NCBI GenBank assembly: GCA_905147135.1
Contig: LR990056.1
Location: 4,040,001 to 4,104,000 of the forward strand
DNA from: Blastobasis lacticolella
Lineage: Eukaryota; Arthropoda; Insecta; Lepidoptera; Blastobasidae
DNA: 64,000 nucleotides
Direction: 5' to 3'
In this document: piece by piece, positions 1 to 10,540 of the stretch
How positions within the stretch are numbered: the stretch's first letter is position 1
Layout of the letters: every line of letters starts with the position of its first letter
Made by a program: the position numbers and the translations under genes
Notes under the pieces: generated by a model
What the model was told of the DNA's origin: nothing
Database searches by the model: none
Seen by the model: the letters and a program-made list of their open reading frames with translations, nothing else

Positions 1-13
1 TCTTACTAATATT

Positions 14-190
14 CATCATCATCATCATCATCATCATATCAGCCAGAAGACGCCCACTGCTGGGCATAGGCCTCCCCCAGAGATCTCCACAAAGGCCGGT
101 CCTGTGCTTTCCGCATCCAGCTGGTACCTGCGATCCTTACCAGGTCGGCGGTCCACCTTGTAGGAGGCCTACCCACGCTGCGTCTACCGG
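14..190 (-). mobile_element. RTE-type LINE, 5'-truncated 3' end
   Basis: Read on the minus strand, this piece encodes the last codons of an RTE-type reverse transcriptase polyprotein, including AQDRPLWRSLGEAYAQQW, followed by the short lepidopteran 3' end and an ATG/GAT triplet tail (CAT repeats at 15-38 on the plus strand). It is bounded by a 10-bp target-site duplication, TACTAATATT, at 4-13 and 191-200, so both ends are defined. It is only 177 bp long and is a dead, severely 5'-truncated copy. It landed in the first bases of another repeat whose start reads TACTAATATT. Confidence 0.8.
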
Positions 191-670
191 TACTAATATT
201 ATTAATGCGAAAGTTTGTAAGGATGTTTGTTACTCCATCACGCAAAACCTACTGAATGGAATTTGATGAAATTTGTATTTTACTAGTTGACCCGGCGCGA
301 CTTCGTTCGCGTACACCTACTTTACGTCTACCTACCCATTTTTCCTTGCTTCCTCTTGAATCACACTATGTATTGTTGTAGTTTAAAAGATCTAAGCGTA
401 CACAGATACACAGGGACAGACGGCGGGAAGCGACTTTGTTTTATACTATGTATGGATTACGGAAAAGATATAAATAAATAGCACAGTGTATTGAAAGGTA
501 TATTGGCAAGCAGTATCAAACGAAAGTTTTGAGTAACATCAAATATACTATTGAACGAATAAACAGCCAGGTCCTAGTTTTAACAAATTGAAAATTGAAT
601 GCGGTTCCCGCGGGAAAGAGTCCGGATTGTAAAACCGAATTCGACGCGGACGAAGTCGCGGGCAAAATAT
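191..670. repeat. Nested repeats: lepidopteran repeat split by a Helitron-like piece
   Basis: From 191 the sequence matches the start of a dispersed repeat (ATTAATGCGAAAGTTTG..., then a block with GTTTGTTACTCC). The same repeat recurs at 52625, and inverted at about 5795 and 6040. At 283 it is interrupted by CTAG followed by TGACCCGGCGCGACTTCG, which on the minus strand is a Helitron-like 3' terminus (GC hairpin then CTAG). The insert runs to about 450 (GACGGCGGGAAGCGACTTTG). A GC-containing block at 595-665 looks like the continuation of the first repeat. No coding capacity was seen. Confidence 0.55.
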
Positions 671-854
671 ATGAATAAATAAAAAAATGATAAGCTAGTA
701 AACGATAAGTAACGATCACCTCGGGCTCCCTCTGCCGACCCTTCCACGCTACGTACGATAAATAAATGCGAATGATATGATGTAAGGTCGTGGAGGAGGA
801 AAAAGTATTAATAAGGTGGTAATTTATGTCAATTTATCAGGAAGTAGGACTCTG

Positions 855-1075
855 TCAAGCCTGAGGAGTCCGCCTGGGTGAGTACCACTGCCTTATCTAT
901 TTCTGCTGCCAAGCAACAATGCTTGCATTGTTGCGTTCCGGTTTGAAGGATAACGTTGCCAGCGAAATTACAGGCATAAAGCATTTCATGTTAGTCCCCA
1001 CAGTGACAACGCACCTGCGGTTACCTGCAACCTAAACGTATGAAATGTAGTGGTATGGCCGACAGTTACCAGTTA
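855..1075. repeat. Degenerate LINE-like repeat fragment
   Basis: Blocks such as AAGCAACAAT, GTTTGAAGG and CACAGTGA followed by CACCTGC recur in the same order at 7685-7785. This marks an old dispersed lepidopteran repeat, probably a LINE 3' portion. No open frame survives. The flanking stretches 671-854 and 1076-1745 show nothing I can assign. Confidence 0.4.
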
Positions 1076-1747
1076 CCATCTGCTGGGCTGCTCGTTTGTC
1101 ACTGAATAGCATTAAAAAAAACTGCCTACCAATGTGTACCTATGCAAATAAACGGTTCCGAACTCAAGTGAAACTACATGGAAGTAAGCTTAGCAAATCA
1201 CACGAGCCAATAGCATAACGTCGCTCCTGCGTGTCTAATTGCCAGGCTAGATGCGTTGGCGCGTACGACCTCGGCGGCTGAGGTCGGCAAACTGCTGCGC
1301 GTATGTATGCGCGAATGTCTCTCGTGATTGATATCTTACAATCAAAAGAAAAGCTTTGATCGTTTGGTTGTAATGAATAAACTCAAGAACGAATTAACCG
1401 ATTTAAAAAATTATTTCATCCATAGAAAGCTACATTATCAGCGGGTAACAGTGGGTCTGGACCCACCTACTCAGTGTGGAGGTGGGTAACTGAATTTTAC
1501 GCAAACGAAATCGCAGGCAAAAAGCTTGTAATTCATAATTAGCTAACCTGACGATATGATAATGTGGTGACCGGCAGAATGTAGTCACAGAGGCAGACCA
1601 TATATTTAGAGAAAATGGACAGCAACGTTTTTATTGAATACTTTTAACACTGCGCTCTCTGCGGGAGGCTGAAGTACAACTATGGTTATTTAAATGGTGT
1701 AATTCTATACAGTTTAGTGACATTCCCGCAGTTGTCACCTCTCCACT

Positions 1748-1850
1748 GCAGTCTTCTCGTGACCACGGTGGGTGTAACCCTACCGAAACGTCGGGAAAAC
1801 AAATCGAAAAGGTACGTCGCGTGTGAGTCCCGTCTAATATAATAATAATC
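1748..1850 (+). repeat. Possible Penelope-like element tail
   Basis: The segment contains CCGAAACGTCGGGAAAA and then ACGTCGCGTGTGAGTCCCG before an ATA-rich end. The CGAAACGTCG core is typical of the terminal regions of Penelope-like elements, which often carry degenerate hammerhead ribozymes. The other half of a hammerhead core (CTGATGA) is not intact here. Family assignment is from memory of the motif only. 1851-2460 holds nothing else I can name. Confidence 0.3.
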
Positions 1851-2478
1851 TTAGTGGCAGTTCGTAACTGTCGCCGTTATTACAACCGGAAATGACTCTT
1901 TTCCTCGTACTAATTCACCATCATCGTCATCGTCAGACGTAGGGGTCTATTCCCAATGTTAGGACATGGGATTCCCACTGTTAAAATTGCCAAAATCTTC
2001 AATCTGGTATTTCCGTTTTGAAAACAGGTTGAAAACACACAAAAAAGCGTCTGCCGTTTCCTGGTTTAGAGTAGAGTCCTACATATTTCACGAGAAAGCC
2101 AGTGGAAAATATATGATGGAAACTCTTTATTATCTTGACAAAACTACAAAAATTTTAAACTAAAGCGGAGTTTTCCGTAGATCATTCGATTCGCACATAC
2201 CAGGCCGTTTGCTCTCACACATCAGGTGCTAAAAAGTAATACAAGCTCATAATTGTTAATTTTATTTGCACTCGTACATTGCGTACACATTTGTATTCAA
2301 TTGTGCTGTTTGTTTTATTACAATACACTTTGCTGGGACAAGGTATGACGGCTGCGTGGGAATCGTAAGATAATACGCAGTACATACACCTTCTATAGGA
2401 ATTGCTTTGGAGTAATTTAAGAGCCCCTTATGGGTGTGAAAAGGTTTTCAGGAGTGTCGGCAATACGGTATTGCAAGC

Positions 2479-2826
2479 CTCTCATCTTGGCGTTAAAGTC
2501 CAGGTTGTGCTTTTGCGCATGAGGGCCCGCGGTCCGCGTTCACCAGGATTTGGCCGATCAGACATTTACAGTGGAACGACTGCCATTTGACCCCTGTGAC
2601 CATGCTGCCAGGGAAACGTGACCACATTGGATCATGGTTACACATTCAGTCGTCTGAATGTGCAGGTTTGATCACGATGTTTTCGGTCGCCGTAAGAACA
2701 TCGGTTAGCATTCAACTAATGTATATAACTCAAAAGAGTCATTGGTTCATGGCCGCAGTGGGTTTCGAAAACGGTACCTCTCGCTTACTAGTCGGATACC
2801 TTAACCATTCGGCCACCAACGCTCCA
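2479..2826 (-). mobile_element. tRNA-derived SINE, full-length copy with target duplications
   Basis: On the minus strand the element starts with a tRNA-like head (GGAGCG..GGTGGCCGAATGGTTAAGG as box A, degenerate box B) and ends near TTAACGCCAAGATGAGAG without a poly(A) tail. It is flanked by a 14-bp duplication, ACGGTATTGCAAGC, at 2465-2478 and 2827-2840, which fixes both ends at 348 bp. Other copies of the family are at 14931, 18361, 28655, 40555, 42143, 47745, 54856 and 59690-59985. Box B is decayed, so this copy is probably silent. Confidence 0.88.
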
Positions 2827-3107
2827 ACGGTATTGCAAGCAACCCTGGACTATTAACAGTGTACCACAAGGCGTGCACTACTTTTGCTATCTTAGTGGAA
2901 TAAATATTTCGCCCTCATTGGAGCTGGTTACGATGAGTCACGCGTCGAAATTCCCGAATTAGCGTTACTCACCTACAGCAGGGGGAACGGTTTAATATCC
3001 GCAAGTCACGGCCGGCCATGGAGTCGTACATCGCACCAAAGTTATTCAAATGTCCTATTACGAATCGACCGATATCGTGGCCGTCGCTTCCTTAAAAATA
3101 CAGAGTT

Positions 3108-5076
3108 TTCCTTGACGCATTTTTCTGATCGGGATGTCAAATCGAGCATCACTGCCATTACGTCCAACTCCGTTGGTAGTGACTGCGTCAGTCGTGCGAT
3201 GATCCTGCCCATTCTGGATGTCATTTTGCCGGTAGTTACCCATATCCTCAATTTTTCCGTAGAATCTGGTGTTTTCCCTGATGCCTGGAAAAACTCTCAT
3301 ATTATCCCCTTGCCAAAGAAATCCAATCCATCATCACTATCAGACTACCGTCCTATCTCCATACTTCCTTTCCTATCCAAAGTCCTTGAACGCCTTATCC
3401 ATCGCCAACTCCTCTCCTACCTAGCTGAACACAAACTGCTTAATTCCTTCCAGTCTGGTTTCCGCGCTGGCCATAGCACAGTTACGGCATTGACTAAAAT
3501 TTCCATGACATTCGGCAGGGCATGGAGAATCGCATGTTGACAGTTCTTACGCTACTCGATTTCAGCAGTGCCTTCAACACTGTTGACTTCGACATACTGT
3601 TAGCCATCTTGGGGTCACTCAATTTATCATCGTCTACAATAGATTGGTTCCGCAGTTATCTTAACGGTCGTCGGCAGCGTATCAGAATCGAGGATCAGGA
3701 GTCAAACTGGTCATGGACTGGCTCTGGAGTTCCGCAGGGAGGCGTGCTCTCCCCTCTCCTCTTCGCGATTTTTATTAATTCCATCACTCAAGATATTAGC
3801 TCGTATTACCATCTATATGCCGATGACCTTCAAATATACAAGCAAGCACGATATGATGACCTTGCGGAGGCAATAGCGTGTACGAATAAAGACCTAAATA
3901 CCATCCTAGATTGGAGCTGTAAATACGGGCTCAAGGTTAATCCAGACAAAACACAGACTATTATTATTGGAAGTCCTTACTTTATCTCAAAGATCGATTT
4001 TACGGGGCTGCCGCCAGTCTGTTTTAACAATATACAGATACCATTTAGCAAAAAGGTTAAGAATCTGGGTGTTTACTTTGATAATACACTTTCTTGGGGT
4101 GACCAGCTTACAGACGTGAGCAGGAAAATCTACGCTGCCTCGAAATCACTTAAACGACTTCGAAACTTTTTACCCACTTCCACGAAGATTGCGCTTGCTC
4201 AGGGTCTCCTACATCCCATCCTTGATTATGCAGATTGCTGCTACCCTGACATCACGGCTGAACAGTACGGCAAAGTGGAGCGCCTCCAAAACATGTGTAT
4301 TAGGTTCATATTCGGTTTACGTAAATACGACCATGTGTCGGAGTACCGTAAACAGCTCATGTGGCTGCCGGTCCGCTTACGTAGGGACCTTCACATGCTT
4401 TCCCTTTTATATGCGGTACTATTCAATCCCATTACTCCATCCTACCTTAAGGAACGTTTCCAGTTTCTATCTTCCTCTCACTCCCTTCCCCTCCGCTCTT
4501 CTGATAATTTACTCCTTAATATTCCTCTTCACTCATCTAATTTCTATTCCAAATCTTTTACTGTCCAGTCGATTAGATTGTGGAATTCATTGCCTGTGGA
4601 CATCCGACTAGCCAAAACTGCACCATCTTTTAAAAGGCTGGTTAAAGCTTATCTTCTACAGTCTGTCCCATAAGCTTCTTCAAGTCTATTGCTTCTCATA
4701 ACTCTTGTTGGGTTATAACCTTATATGTTTGCTATACTCGTATATCATTCCAGATAAACCTTACTCTCTTCTATTCTGTTTTTAAATATGTATTTATAGT
4801 ATTATGCTAGGTATATAAATTTATCTATAGTTTTATTAGTATTAATTAAAATTACACCACTATGTCTTTTTGTTGAACGGGCTTACTCTCAGCCTATTTC
4901 CTTATCATGCACTTCTGTCAACAGTTAACTACCCAAAAAGGTTGCCTGGAAGAAATCGCTTTAAGCGATAAGGCCGCCTGTTGCTTCTCCTGCTGTTAAT
5001 TTAAGTTACCCATTGTATACTTTTGATTGTGCAATAAAGCGTTATTCATTCATTCATTCATTCATTCATTCATTCA
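3108..5076 (+). mobile_element. CR1/Jockey-group non-LTR retrotransposon, 5'-truncated
   Basis: The element consists of a reverse-transcriptase region (to the stop at 4671-4673), a 3' UTR of about 370 bp and a terminal ATTC microsatellite at 5043-5075. The 3' UTR includes the block GGTTGCCTGGAAGAAATCGC and AATAAA shortly before the tail. The tetranucleotide tail and the RT sequence argue for the CR1/L2/Jockey group rather than RTE. The endonuclease half is missing, so the copy is truncated at its 5' end somewhere near 3060-3110. No target duplication could be defined. Confidence 0.82.
3112..4673 (+). pseudogene. LINE reverse transcriptase, one frameshift
   Basis: The protein shows the ordered motifs of a LINE reverse transcriptase: DYRPISILPFLSKVLERL, then QSGFRAGHST, LLDFSSAFNTV, GVPQGGVLSPLLF, and the catalytic YADD at 3816-3827, followed by the thumb region and a C-terminal LWNSLP segment. 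Reading starts in one frame (3112 to about 3503) and continues in another (from about 3505). A single missing base near 3503-3506 explains the break, because the alternative frame continues the expected alignment without a gap. Apart from that indel, no stop interrupts about 520 codons, so the insertion is fairly young. It would not make a functional enzyme, because the endonuclease domain is absent and the frame is broken. Confidence 0.85.
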
Positions 5077-5084
5077 ATATGAGA

Positions 5085-6150
5085 GGTGGGGGAGACCTAT
5101 GTCCAGTAGTGCACGGCTTATTAATGACGACGCAAAAAGGGGTTCACACCCATTTTTCACCCGGTCACCCGGTTCATATAAGTTTACTGTGTGTCTTTCT
5201 GTCTGTGGCATCGTAGCTTACGAAAGGAAGGATGGGCATATGCTGAGTGTGGCCCTATTGCACTCTCCACATGGCACAAGTAACGAGATTAGAGTATCTT
5301 TTTTCTTTTTCTTGTTTTGTTATTGTCTCTGTTTGATTATATTTTTTAAATTTAATTTTAAGAATTTTGTGCTGTGTGTTTGAGTGTAATAAATGTGTTT
5401 TACTTACTTACTTTACTTACTTTTACATTAAAGTTAAAATAAATGAATATGCTTGTACAATGCACACAGCGTCATCTAGCCTCAAAGTAAGAAAAGCTTG
5501 TGTTATGGGTGCCAGAGAACTGATAAACTACTTATATGAACCACTCAGGTCGTGAAAACATTTTCAACATGGATGGTATAGTGTGGCCGTCGGCTCCTTA
5601 AAAATATAGCCAATATGAGAGGTGGTAACCTCTAACCTCTGGGGGTGAGTCCATTAGTGGACGTACCTACTGCGACTTTTTTTTAATTACGACGCAAAAT
5701 GGGCTGTGACATAAGTTTACTGTATGTCTCTCTGTCTGTGCCATCGAAGCTCCCGAAATGATGACCATTAAAGTTATCAACTTGAATGGTACCGAGGAAA
5801 GCGTAGCAAACATCCATCCAATAACACATAATTTCTCATTTATAACATTAGTCCGATATTCCCGCATGACAACGAGTCGAAAACCAATATTAAAGTTTTC
5901 AACGTGGATGGTATTACGACGGCTTACGACGCGAGGATGCCCAATACCGGACGAAATGGGGGACAATGAGTCGCAAAGCGGACCCTGGCCGAAGCCGCGA
6001 CTGATCGCTCGGATGATGATGAACATGGATGGTGCCGTGGAAAGCGTAGCAAACATCCATCCAATCGCACAAGATTTCTCATTTATAACATTAGCCCGAT
6101 ATTACCGCACGATAAAGAGTCGAAAACCCGGCCAATCCACTTAGTCACAA
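5085..6150. repeat. Cluster of degenerate dispersed repeats
   Basis: Several dispersed-repeat fragments overlap here. 5085-5110 resembles an RTE 3' end (GGGGGAGACCTATGTCCAGTAG). The block TAAGTTTACTGT followed by CTGTCTGTG and CATCGTAGCT occurs at 5178-5219 and again at 5710-5752, and its end recurs at 9602. 5781-5885 and 6021-6127 are direct repeats about 243 bp apart (both contain GCGTAGCAAACATCCATCCA). On the minus strand both match the start of the repeat found at 191. A tetranucleotide run (ACTT) lies at 5400-5420. No gene is supported. Confidence 0.55.
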
Positions 6151-6566
6151 TTCGCAGTGACTCAATAAAACGCGTTACAAAAACGCGTTAACATGTTACA
6201 AAGGTGCAACATTAACAATTGTAAAACGTGTATTGCTACACTGATAATAGTTCGCATTTACGAATTGACAGCTCGGCTGCGAAACTGGAAGCCTTAATGA
6301 ATAATTTAATTAGGAATTAATTTGGATGTTCGAATGGCGTTTGGGCGCGACCGCCTCCGCGCACCATTTCACCTCATTATTACTAACACTATAATTACCT
6401 GTAGTCTGGAAAAACACATTTGATTACATTGCTTCTCCAATTCGAAACAACGGAACAAACTATGAGCTCATCAAGCTTCATCTCTCGTGGACGCGCGGTA
6501 ACTGGACAACTACTCTCCCTACGCTTTCCAGAGCGATCGACTGTCTGTGTGCGTGTTTTTTTATAT

Positions 6567-6785
6567 TTGACTAGCCAAGCATTTGACCGCTACTTCACCT
6601 ATTGGTAACAATGCGGCTAAAGATCGAGTGCTCCTTTCTAGTAACAGCCTATTCGCTCTAGCCTTGAAGGCGTCCAGATTATAATGATCGGGGAACACAC
6701 TCGCAGGCAACGTGTTCTATTCCTTAGCCGTGCGGATAGCTGGAAAATTCACGACGTAACGATTAAGCGTTCGCCGAGATCGCGT
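6567..6785. repeat. Dispersed LINE-like fragment, interrupted by hAT
   Basis: TTGACTAGCCAAGCATTTG, then GGTAACAATGCGGC and AACAGCCTATTC, recur in the same order at 44930-45020, which identifies a dispersed repeat. The hAT element at 6794 inserted into its downstream part. The sequence continues after the hAT with the second copy of the target duplication. Confidence 0.5.
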
Positions 6786-6793
6786 GTCCCTAT

Positions 6794-7598
6794 TAGGGAT
6801 GTTACGGAGCTTCGACTCCGACTCCGATAAGTCGGAGCTTCCGATTGATCTTACACCTCCGGCTCCGACTTCGGTTCCGATACTTTTAAATCGGAGGTTT
6901 TAATCGGAGGTCGAACCATATCAGATAGCGGCGGCGGCGACTGCGGTCAACGTGTATGAACTGTACGAACAGGTTAATGCATGTCGTTGGAAAAGCACGC
7001 GGTCTGTCATCGATTAATATTTCACTTGTTGTTACGCAATACGGATGGTTTGTTTAGTTTTGTGCGGTGTGTCAATTAAAGTTATCTGTTTTTGATTTGG
7101 AACTTGGAAAGTGAATGGAAATACAAAATTCCAATCCCTTAAACCGATTGTCCTCCAATATTTATCGTGTCCACCAGGTTCAGTAGCAAGCGAACAACTT
7201 TTTAGTGGTACTCGCCTAATCTATGATCCGTTAAGAAATAGATTGGACGGAGATAAAGCTGCAAAGCTGTTGTTTATTAAATATAATTTGCTTCTTCTGG
7301 AGTCAATTAATTTGATTTAATTTGCTAACTGTCATAAAAATGTGTTTATTTTTATTTGTGACACCTATATGATATAGGTTTATTATTTTTAATTGACATT
7401 AAAGAGGCTGATTGATTAATGTTTTAACTATTTTATTTTATTGCCTGCACTTAACACATTTTTCTTCACCGCAACTATCTCCAACTCCGCCTCCGACTCC
7501 GATTCCGATTCCGGTTCCGGTTCCGACTCCGAAAAACCAAATTTAGAAACTCCGACTCCGACTTCGGTTCCGATAAAACCACCTCCGTAACATCCCTA
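6794..7598 (+). mobile_element. hAT-superfamily DNA transposon, internally deleted
   Basis: Both ends are fixed: 16-bp perfect terminal inverted repeats, TAGGGATGTTACGGAG at 6794-6809 and its complement at 7583-7598, lie inside an 8-bp target duplication, GTCCCTAT, at 6786-6793 and 7599-7606. An 8-bp duplication and a TIR starting TAGGGATG are the hAT signature. Both subterminal regions are dense in CTCCGACTCCGA-type repeats, which are probable transposase-binding sites. Only the C-terminal dimerisation part of the transposase survives inside, so this 805-bp copy is non-autonomous. Confidence 0.93.
7111..7320 (+). pseudogene. hAT transposase C-terminal dimerisation fragment
   Basis: About 68 residues read as the hAT C-terminal dimerisation region: a YLSCPPGSVASEQLFS segment, then RLIYDPLRNRL and LLFIKYN near the end. 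This matches the family pattern of yL..P.tS..sE..FS followed by an R..L motif and a final hydrophobic helix. The catalytic RNase-H-like core and zinc finger are missing, and nothing upstream to the 5' TIR encodes them. It is a remnant left by internal deletion of the parent element. Confidence 0.8.
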
Positions 7599-7606
7599 GT
7601 CCCTAT

Positions 7607-8060
7607 GGCAGAAAGGAGCCGGCGGAATGAGGTCGTGCAACTGCTACGCACACTCTCCAAAATGTAACCTGTTATATTTGCTGGCTTTTCTTTTCTAAGC
7701 AACAATATTGTTGTGATCCAGTTTGAAGGGTCGGGATGAGGCATATCATCGTAGTCTTCACAGTGAGAATGACACCTGCATTATGGGTGTGTCCGCTTTC
7801 CAACAGGAGTACCAATACTCGTAAAAAAGTGTGTAAGTGTGGGTAAGTTGTCGGAAGTCAGACTTTTGGGTATAATAATAACCTAACTGACAGAAAAACC
7901 CCCCACTACACCTCTCTCTAAACTACTAAACCGATTACAATCAAATTAAAAGCTAATAACTACTTAGATTAAACTGCTTCTCAAATAAAGAAAACTGCAC
8001 CGAAATCGGTCCACAGACACCTCCACACCACAGAGCCACAGGTACGCACGTCAACATATA
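7607..8060. repeat. Dispersed repeat fragments
   Basis: 7685-7785 is a second copy of the fragment seen at 855-1075. 7885-8045 (GACAGAAAAACC, CTACTAAACCGATTACAATC, TCAAATAAAGAAAACTG, ATCGGT) is a second copy of a repeat also present at 62040-62190. Neither has coding capacity. 8061-8840 holds no confident gene. A weak first-exon-like ATG with a GTAAGT donor ends at 8538. Confidence 0.4.
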
Positions 8061-8842
8061 TAACAATCTTCTTTTTCGCCGGGGGTTGAAAAAGAAACTT
8101 GCATTTATTGCATCTAAGACAGGTTATACTATCTCTTCCATTAGCAAGAATCCGCATCCTATGAAATACGACCGAGAAAGTAAGGATAAAATTTTCTTTT
8201 TGCTCAAGCGCGCCATTACGGTCTAATATGTTATTATGTGTCGACTTCATACTTGCGAAGTTTGTTTAAAAAAAATGTGTACCTACGAGAACAAAGCGAA
8301 GGTGCATTCGCGTCTGTCTTTATAAATCACATTTAATACTTAACACGGCAGTCGTGGATTCCTTTGAGTCGCTGAGAACATTGTGTATTTGTGTTATTGT
8401 CACGTCTGGCGTCAAATCTAACATCAGAGCCACTATCAGTTGGCGCAAAGGCATCTTATCGCTTTCGAAGTACAATGCAAACAATCAAGCGAAACAGCCG
8501 GCATTGTTTGGGTTGCCTGTTTTGCATGGAGGCGCCCGGTAAGTTTGTAAATACTGGTAAATCATAAGATTTAAGGATAAATGATTCAAAAGTATTTAAG
8601 CTTATGAGGCAGTTGTATAGACTAACTTTTTAATGAGTTTTTGTTTCCCTCTCGGCCGCTACGGTAACTGAATTTGTAATGGATTTGGAGTGGGATTTTT
8701 CGGTTAGGATTACTGCCTTCAGGATTTTCTGTTCATTGATAGTGGCGGTGGAATTCATACAAATTACCTGTTAATCTAATACAGTCTAATTGGTTCATGC
8801 ATTGTAATGCTCTGCGAAGACTCCTAAGAAGTTACAATCAAT

Positions 8843-9022
8843 AGTATAAAACAAAGTCGCTTCCCGCCGTCTGTCCGTATGTACACTTATGTCTTCTAAA
8901 CTACGCAACGGATTTTAATGCGGTTTTGAACTATTAATAGAGTGATTCAAGAGGGAAGGTTTATGAGCAAGAAAAAAAGCGTAGATAGGGGTACGCGAAC
9001 AATGTCGCGCCGGGTCCACTAG
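8843..9022 (+). mobile_element. Helitron-like fragment with CTAG terminus
   Basis: The segment begins near AAAGTCGCTTCCCGCCGTC, runs through GGATTTTAATGCGG, and ends GTCGCGCCGGGTCCACTAG at 9022 followed by T. A short GC hairpin followed by CTRR and insertion between A and T are Helitron 3' features. Related copies in opposite orientation lie at 283, 10541 and 51221. It is non-autonomous and non-coding. 9023-9590 shows nothing assignable. Confidence 0.55.
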
Positions 9023-9589
9023 TATCATAAAAGTTCAAATCTACACCATGTTCCATCTAATTTGAGTGAGTACATACAACCAGAGACACAGCTTGAGCTC
9101 TCCGTACTTCATACACTAGTCTGATGAAACCACCGCGGCCTCTCATTTGTCTTTGTTAAAAAACCATTTTAAAATGGCTTCAAAAAGTCCAGACTAACCC
9201 TTAGGGCCAGCTATAGGGGTGAAAACAACCGAAGACACTGAATTATAAATGTAACGTACACAACGTCACGTCCACTTACCAATTGGCCGTTTGATTCTAG
9301 CCCTTCTAGTGATCAACATAAGGTCGGTCTCGTGCCAAACGGGGTAACATTTATGCGTTGCTGTACACGCGAGGGGCGGTCGCCAAGAATAACCCTTTCA
9401 TATGTCGGGGGTGGGCCGTGACCGCTATCGCAGACGAGTGACAACCATGATGTATGCATGGAGAGGTCGATGATGCCTGTGGGGCTGTCGGTTGTCTTCA
9501 ACTGTGCTTAGGGTATCGTGTTTTAATACTGTATCACGTTTTTTGGTGTTACAGTTTTAACACCCGACGAAAAACGACGGATGTTTTAA

Positions 9590-9745
9590 ATTTAATGTTT
9601 CTGTCTGTGGCATCGTAGCTCCCGGACGGATGGACCGATTTCGATGCGGTTTTCTGTATTCGAAAGCCAGTTAATCGAAATAGTTCTTAGCATTGTTTCA
9701 TTAATATCGGTTCAGTAGTTTAGAAAATATTTGAGTATATATGTA
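9590..9745 (+). repeat. Dispersed repeat fragment
   Basis: TTTCTGTCTGTGGCATCGTA, then AGCTCCCGGACGGATGGACC and GATTTCGATGCGG, belong to a common lepidopteran interspersed repeat. The first half is shared with 5195-5219 and 5727-5752. It is non-coding. 9746-10130 holds no supported gene. Confidence 0.45.
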
Positions 9746-10129
9746 GACTTGGTCAAGGGTTATCCGGCCTTTTGCGTTGGTTAAGTTATTAGATCTGTGT
9801 CTTTTTTTCTTTGAATATTCGCTAGGGAGTTCGTCCACCTTACTGCTATATATTTTTGTTACTTATCGTTCATTTTCCATACACACATCTCGTCAGCCAA
9901 TCCACTGCTGATCTCGAGCCTCTTCATATAATGGAGTATATATATTGCCATAATATGCAGGCTTGGGAGGCGCTTTTCCATATATTTTATATATTCCTAC
10001 ATCACAATATTATTAATTTGAAAATGAGAAAATATCTAATTATTTTTAAGAATATGGACTGATGATCATTAGGTGATGGTTACGAAACGCCTTGAAGGAG
10101 CTATTAGGCGGAAGCTTTTATCCAGCACT

Positions 10130-10262
10130 TACTCACTTACTTCGCTGGCTCAGCGACCCGAAGTGGATCTTGGCCTCCGACACAAGAATTCGCCATTGGT
10201 CCCTATCCTGCGCCATGTGTTCCCAGTTCGTTATCTGAAGTTCACTCTCCAGCACAAGGCGT
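10130..10262 (-). repeat. LINE 3' end, antisense
   Basis: ACTTACTCACTTACTTCGCT, followed by GGCTCAGCGACCCGAAGTGG and TTGGCCTCCGACACAAG, is the reverse complement of a lepidopteran LINE 3' end with a short AAGT-type tail. No reading frame survives. Confidence 0.45.
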
Positions 10263-10540
10263 TTTTAAAATTATGACTTCTAAAATAAAATATATATTCT
10301 CTACGAACGATTTGTTGATCGCTATTTAGTAGACGATTGTTCTTTACAGATACATGACTCATGAAAAGGTGTAAAACCGTATCGATATTCATTTCGAAAC
10401 GCATGCCAGCTGAATCAATAACAGGAACACCATATTCGTTTTTCGCAGAATAGATACCAACCGACCAAAACAACTTAAGAACGCCCCGAAACTGTTGGAA
10501 GGCTGTTGCACATTTAACGGTTTCTTTCTATAAAACAATA

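Noticed and set aside
5758..6144. 128-codon frame (and an overlapping 129-codon minus-strand frame)
   Set aside because: The peptide repeat (ESVANIHPI...FSFITL) simply reflects two copies of a non-coding dispersed repeat, and both strands are open.
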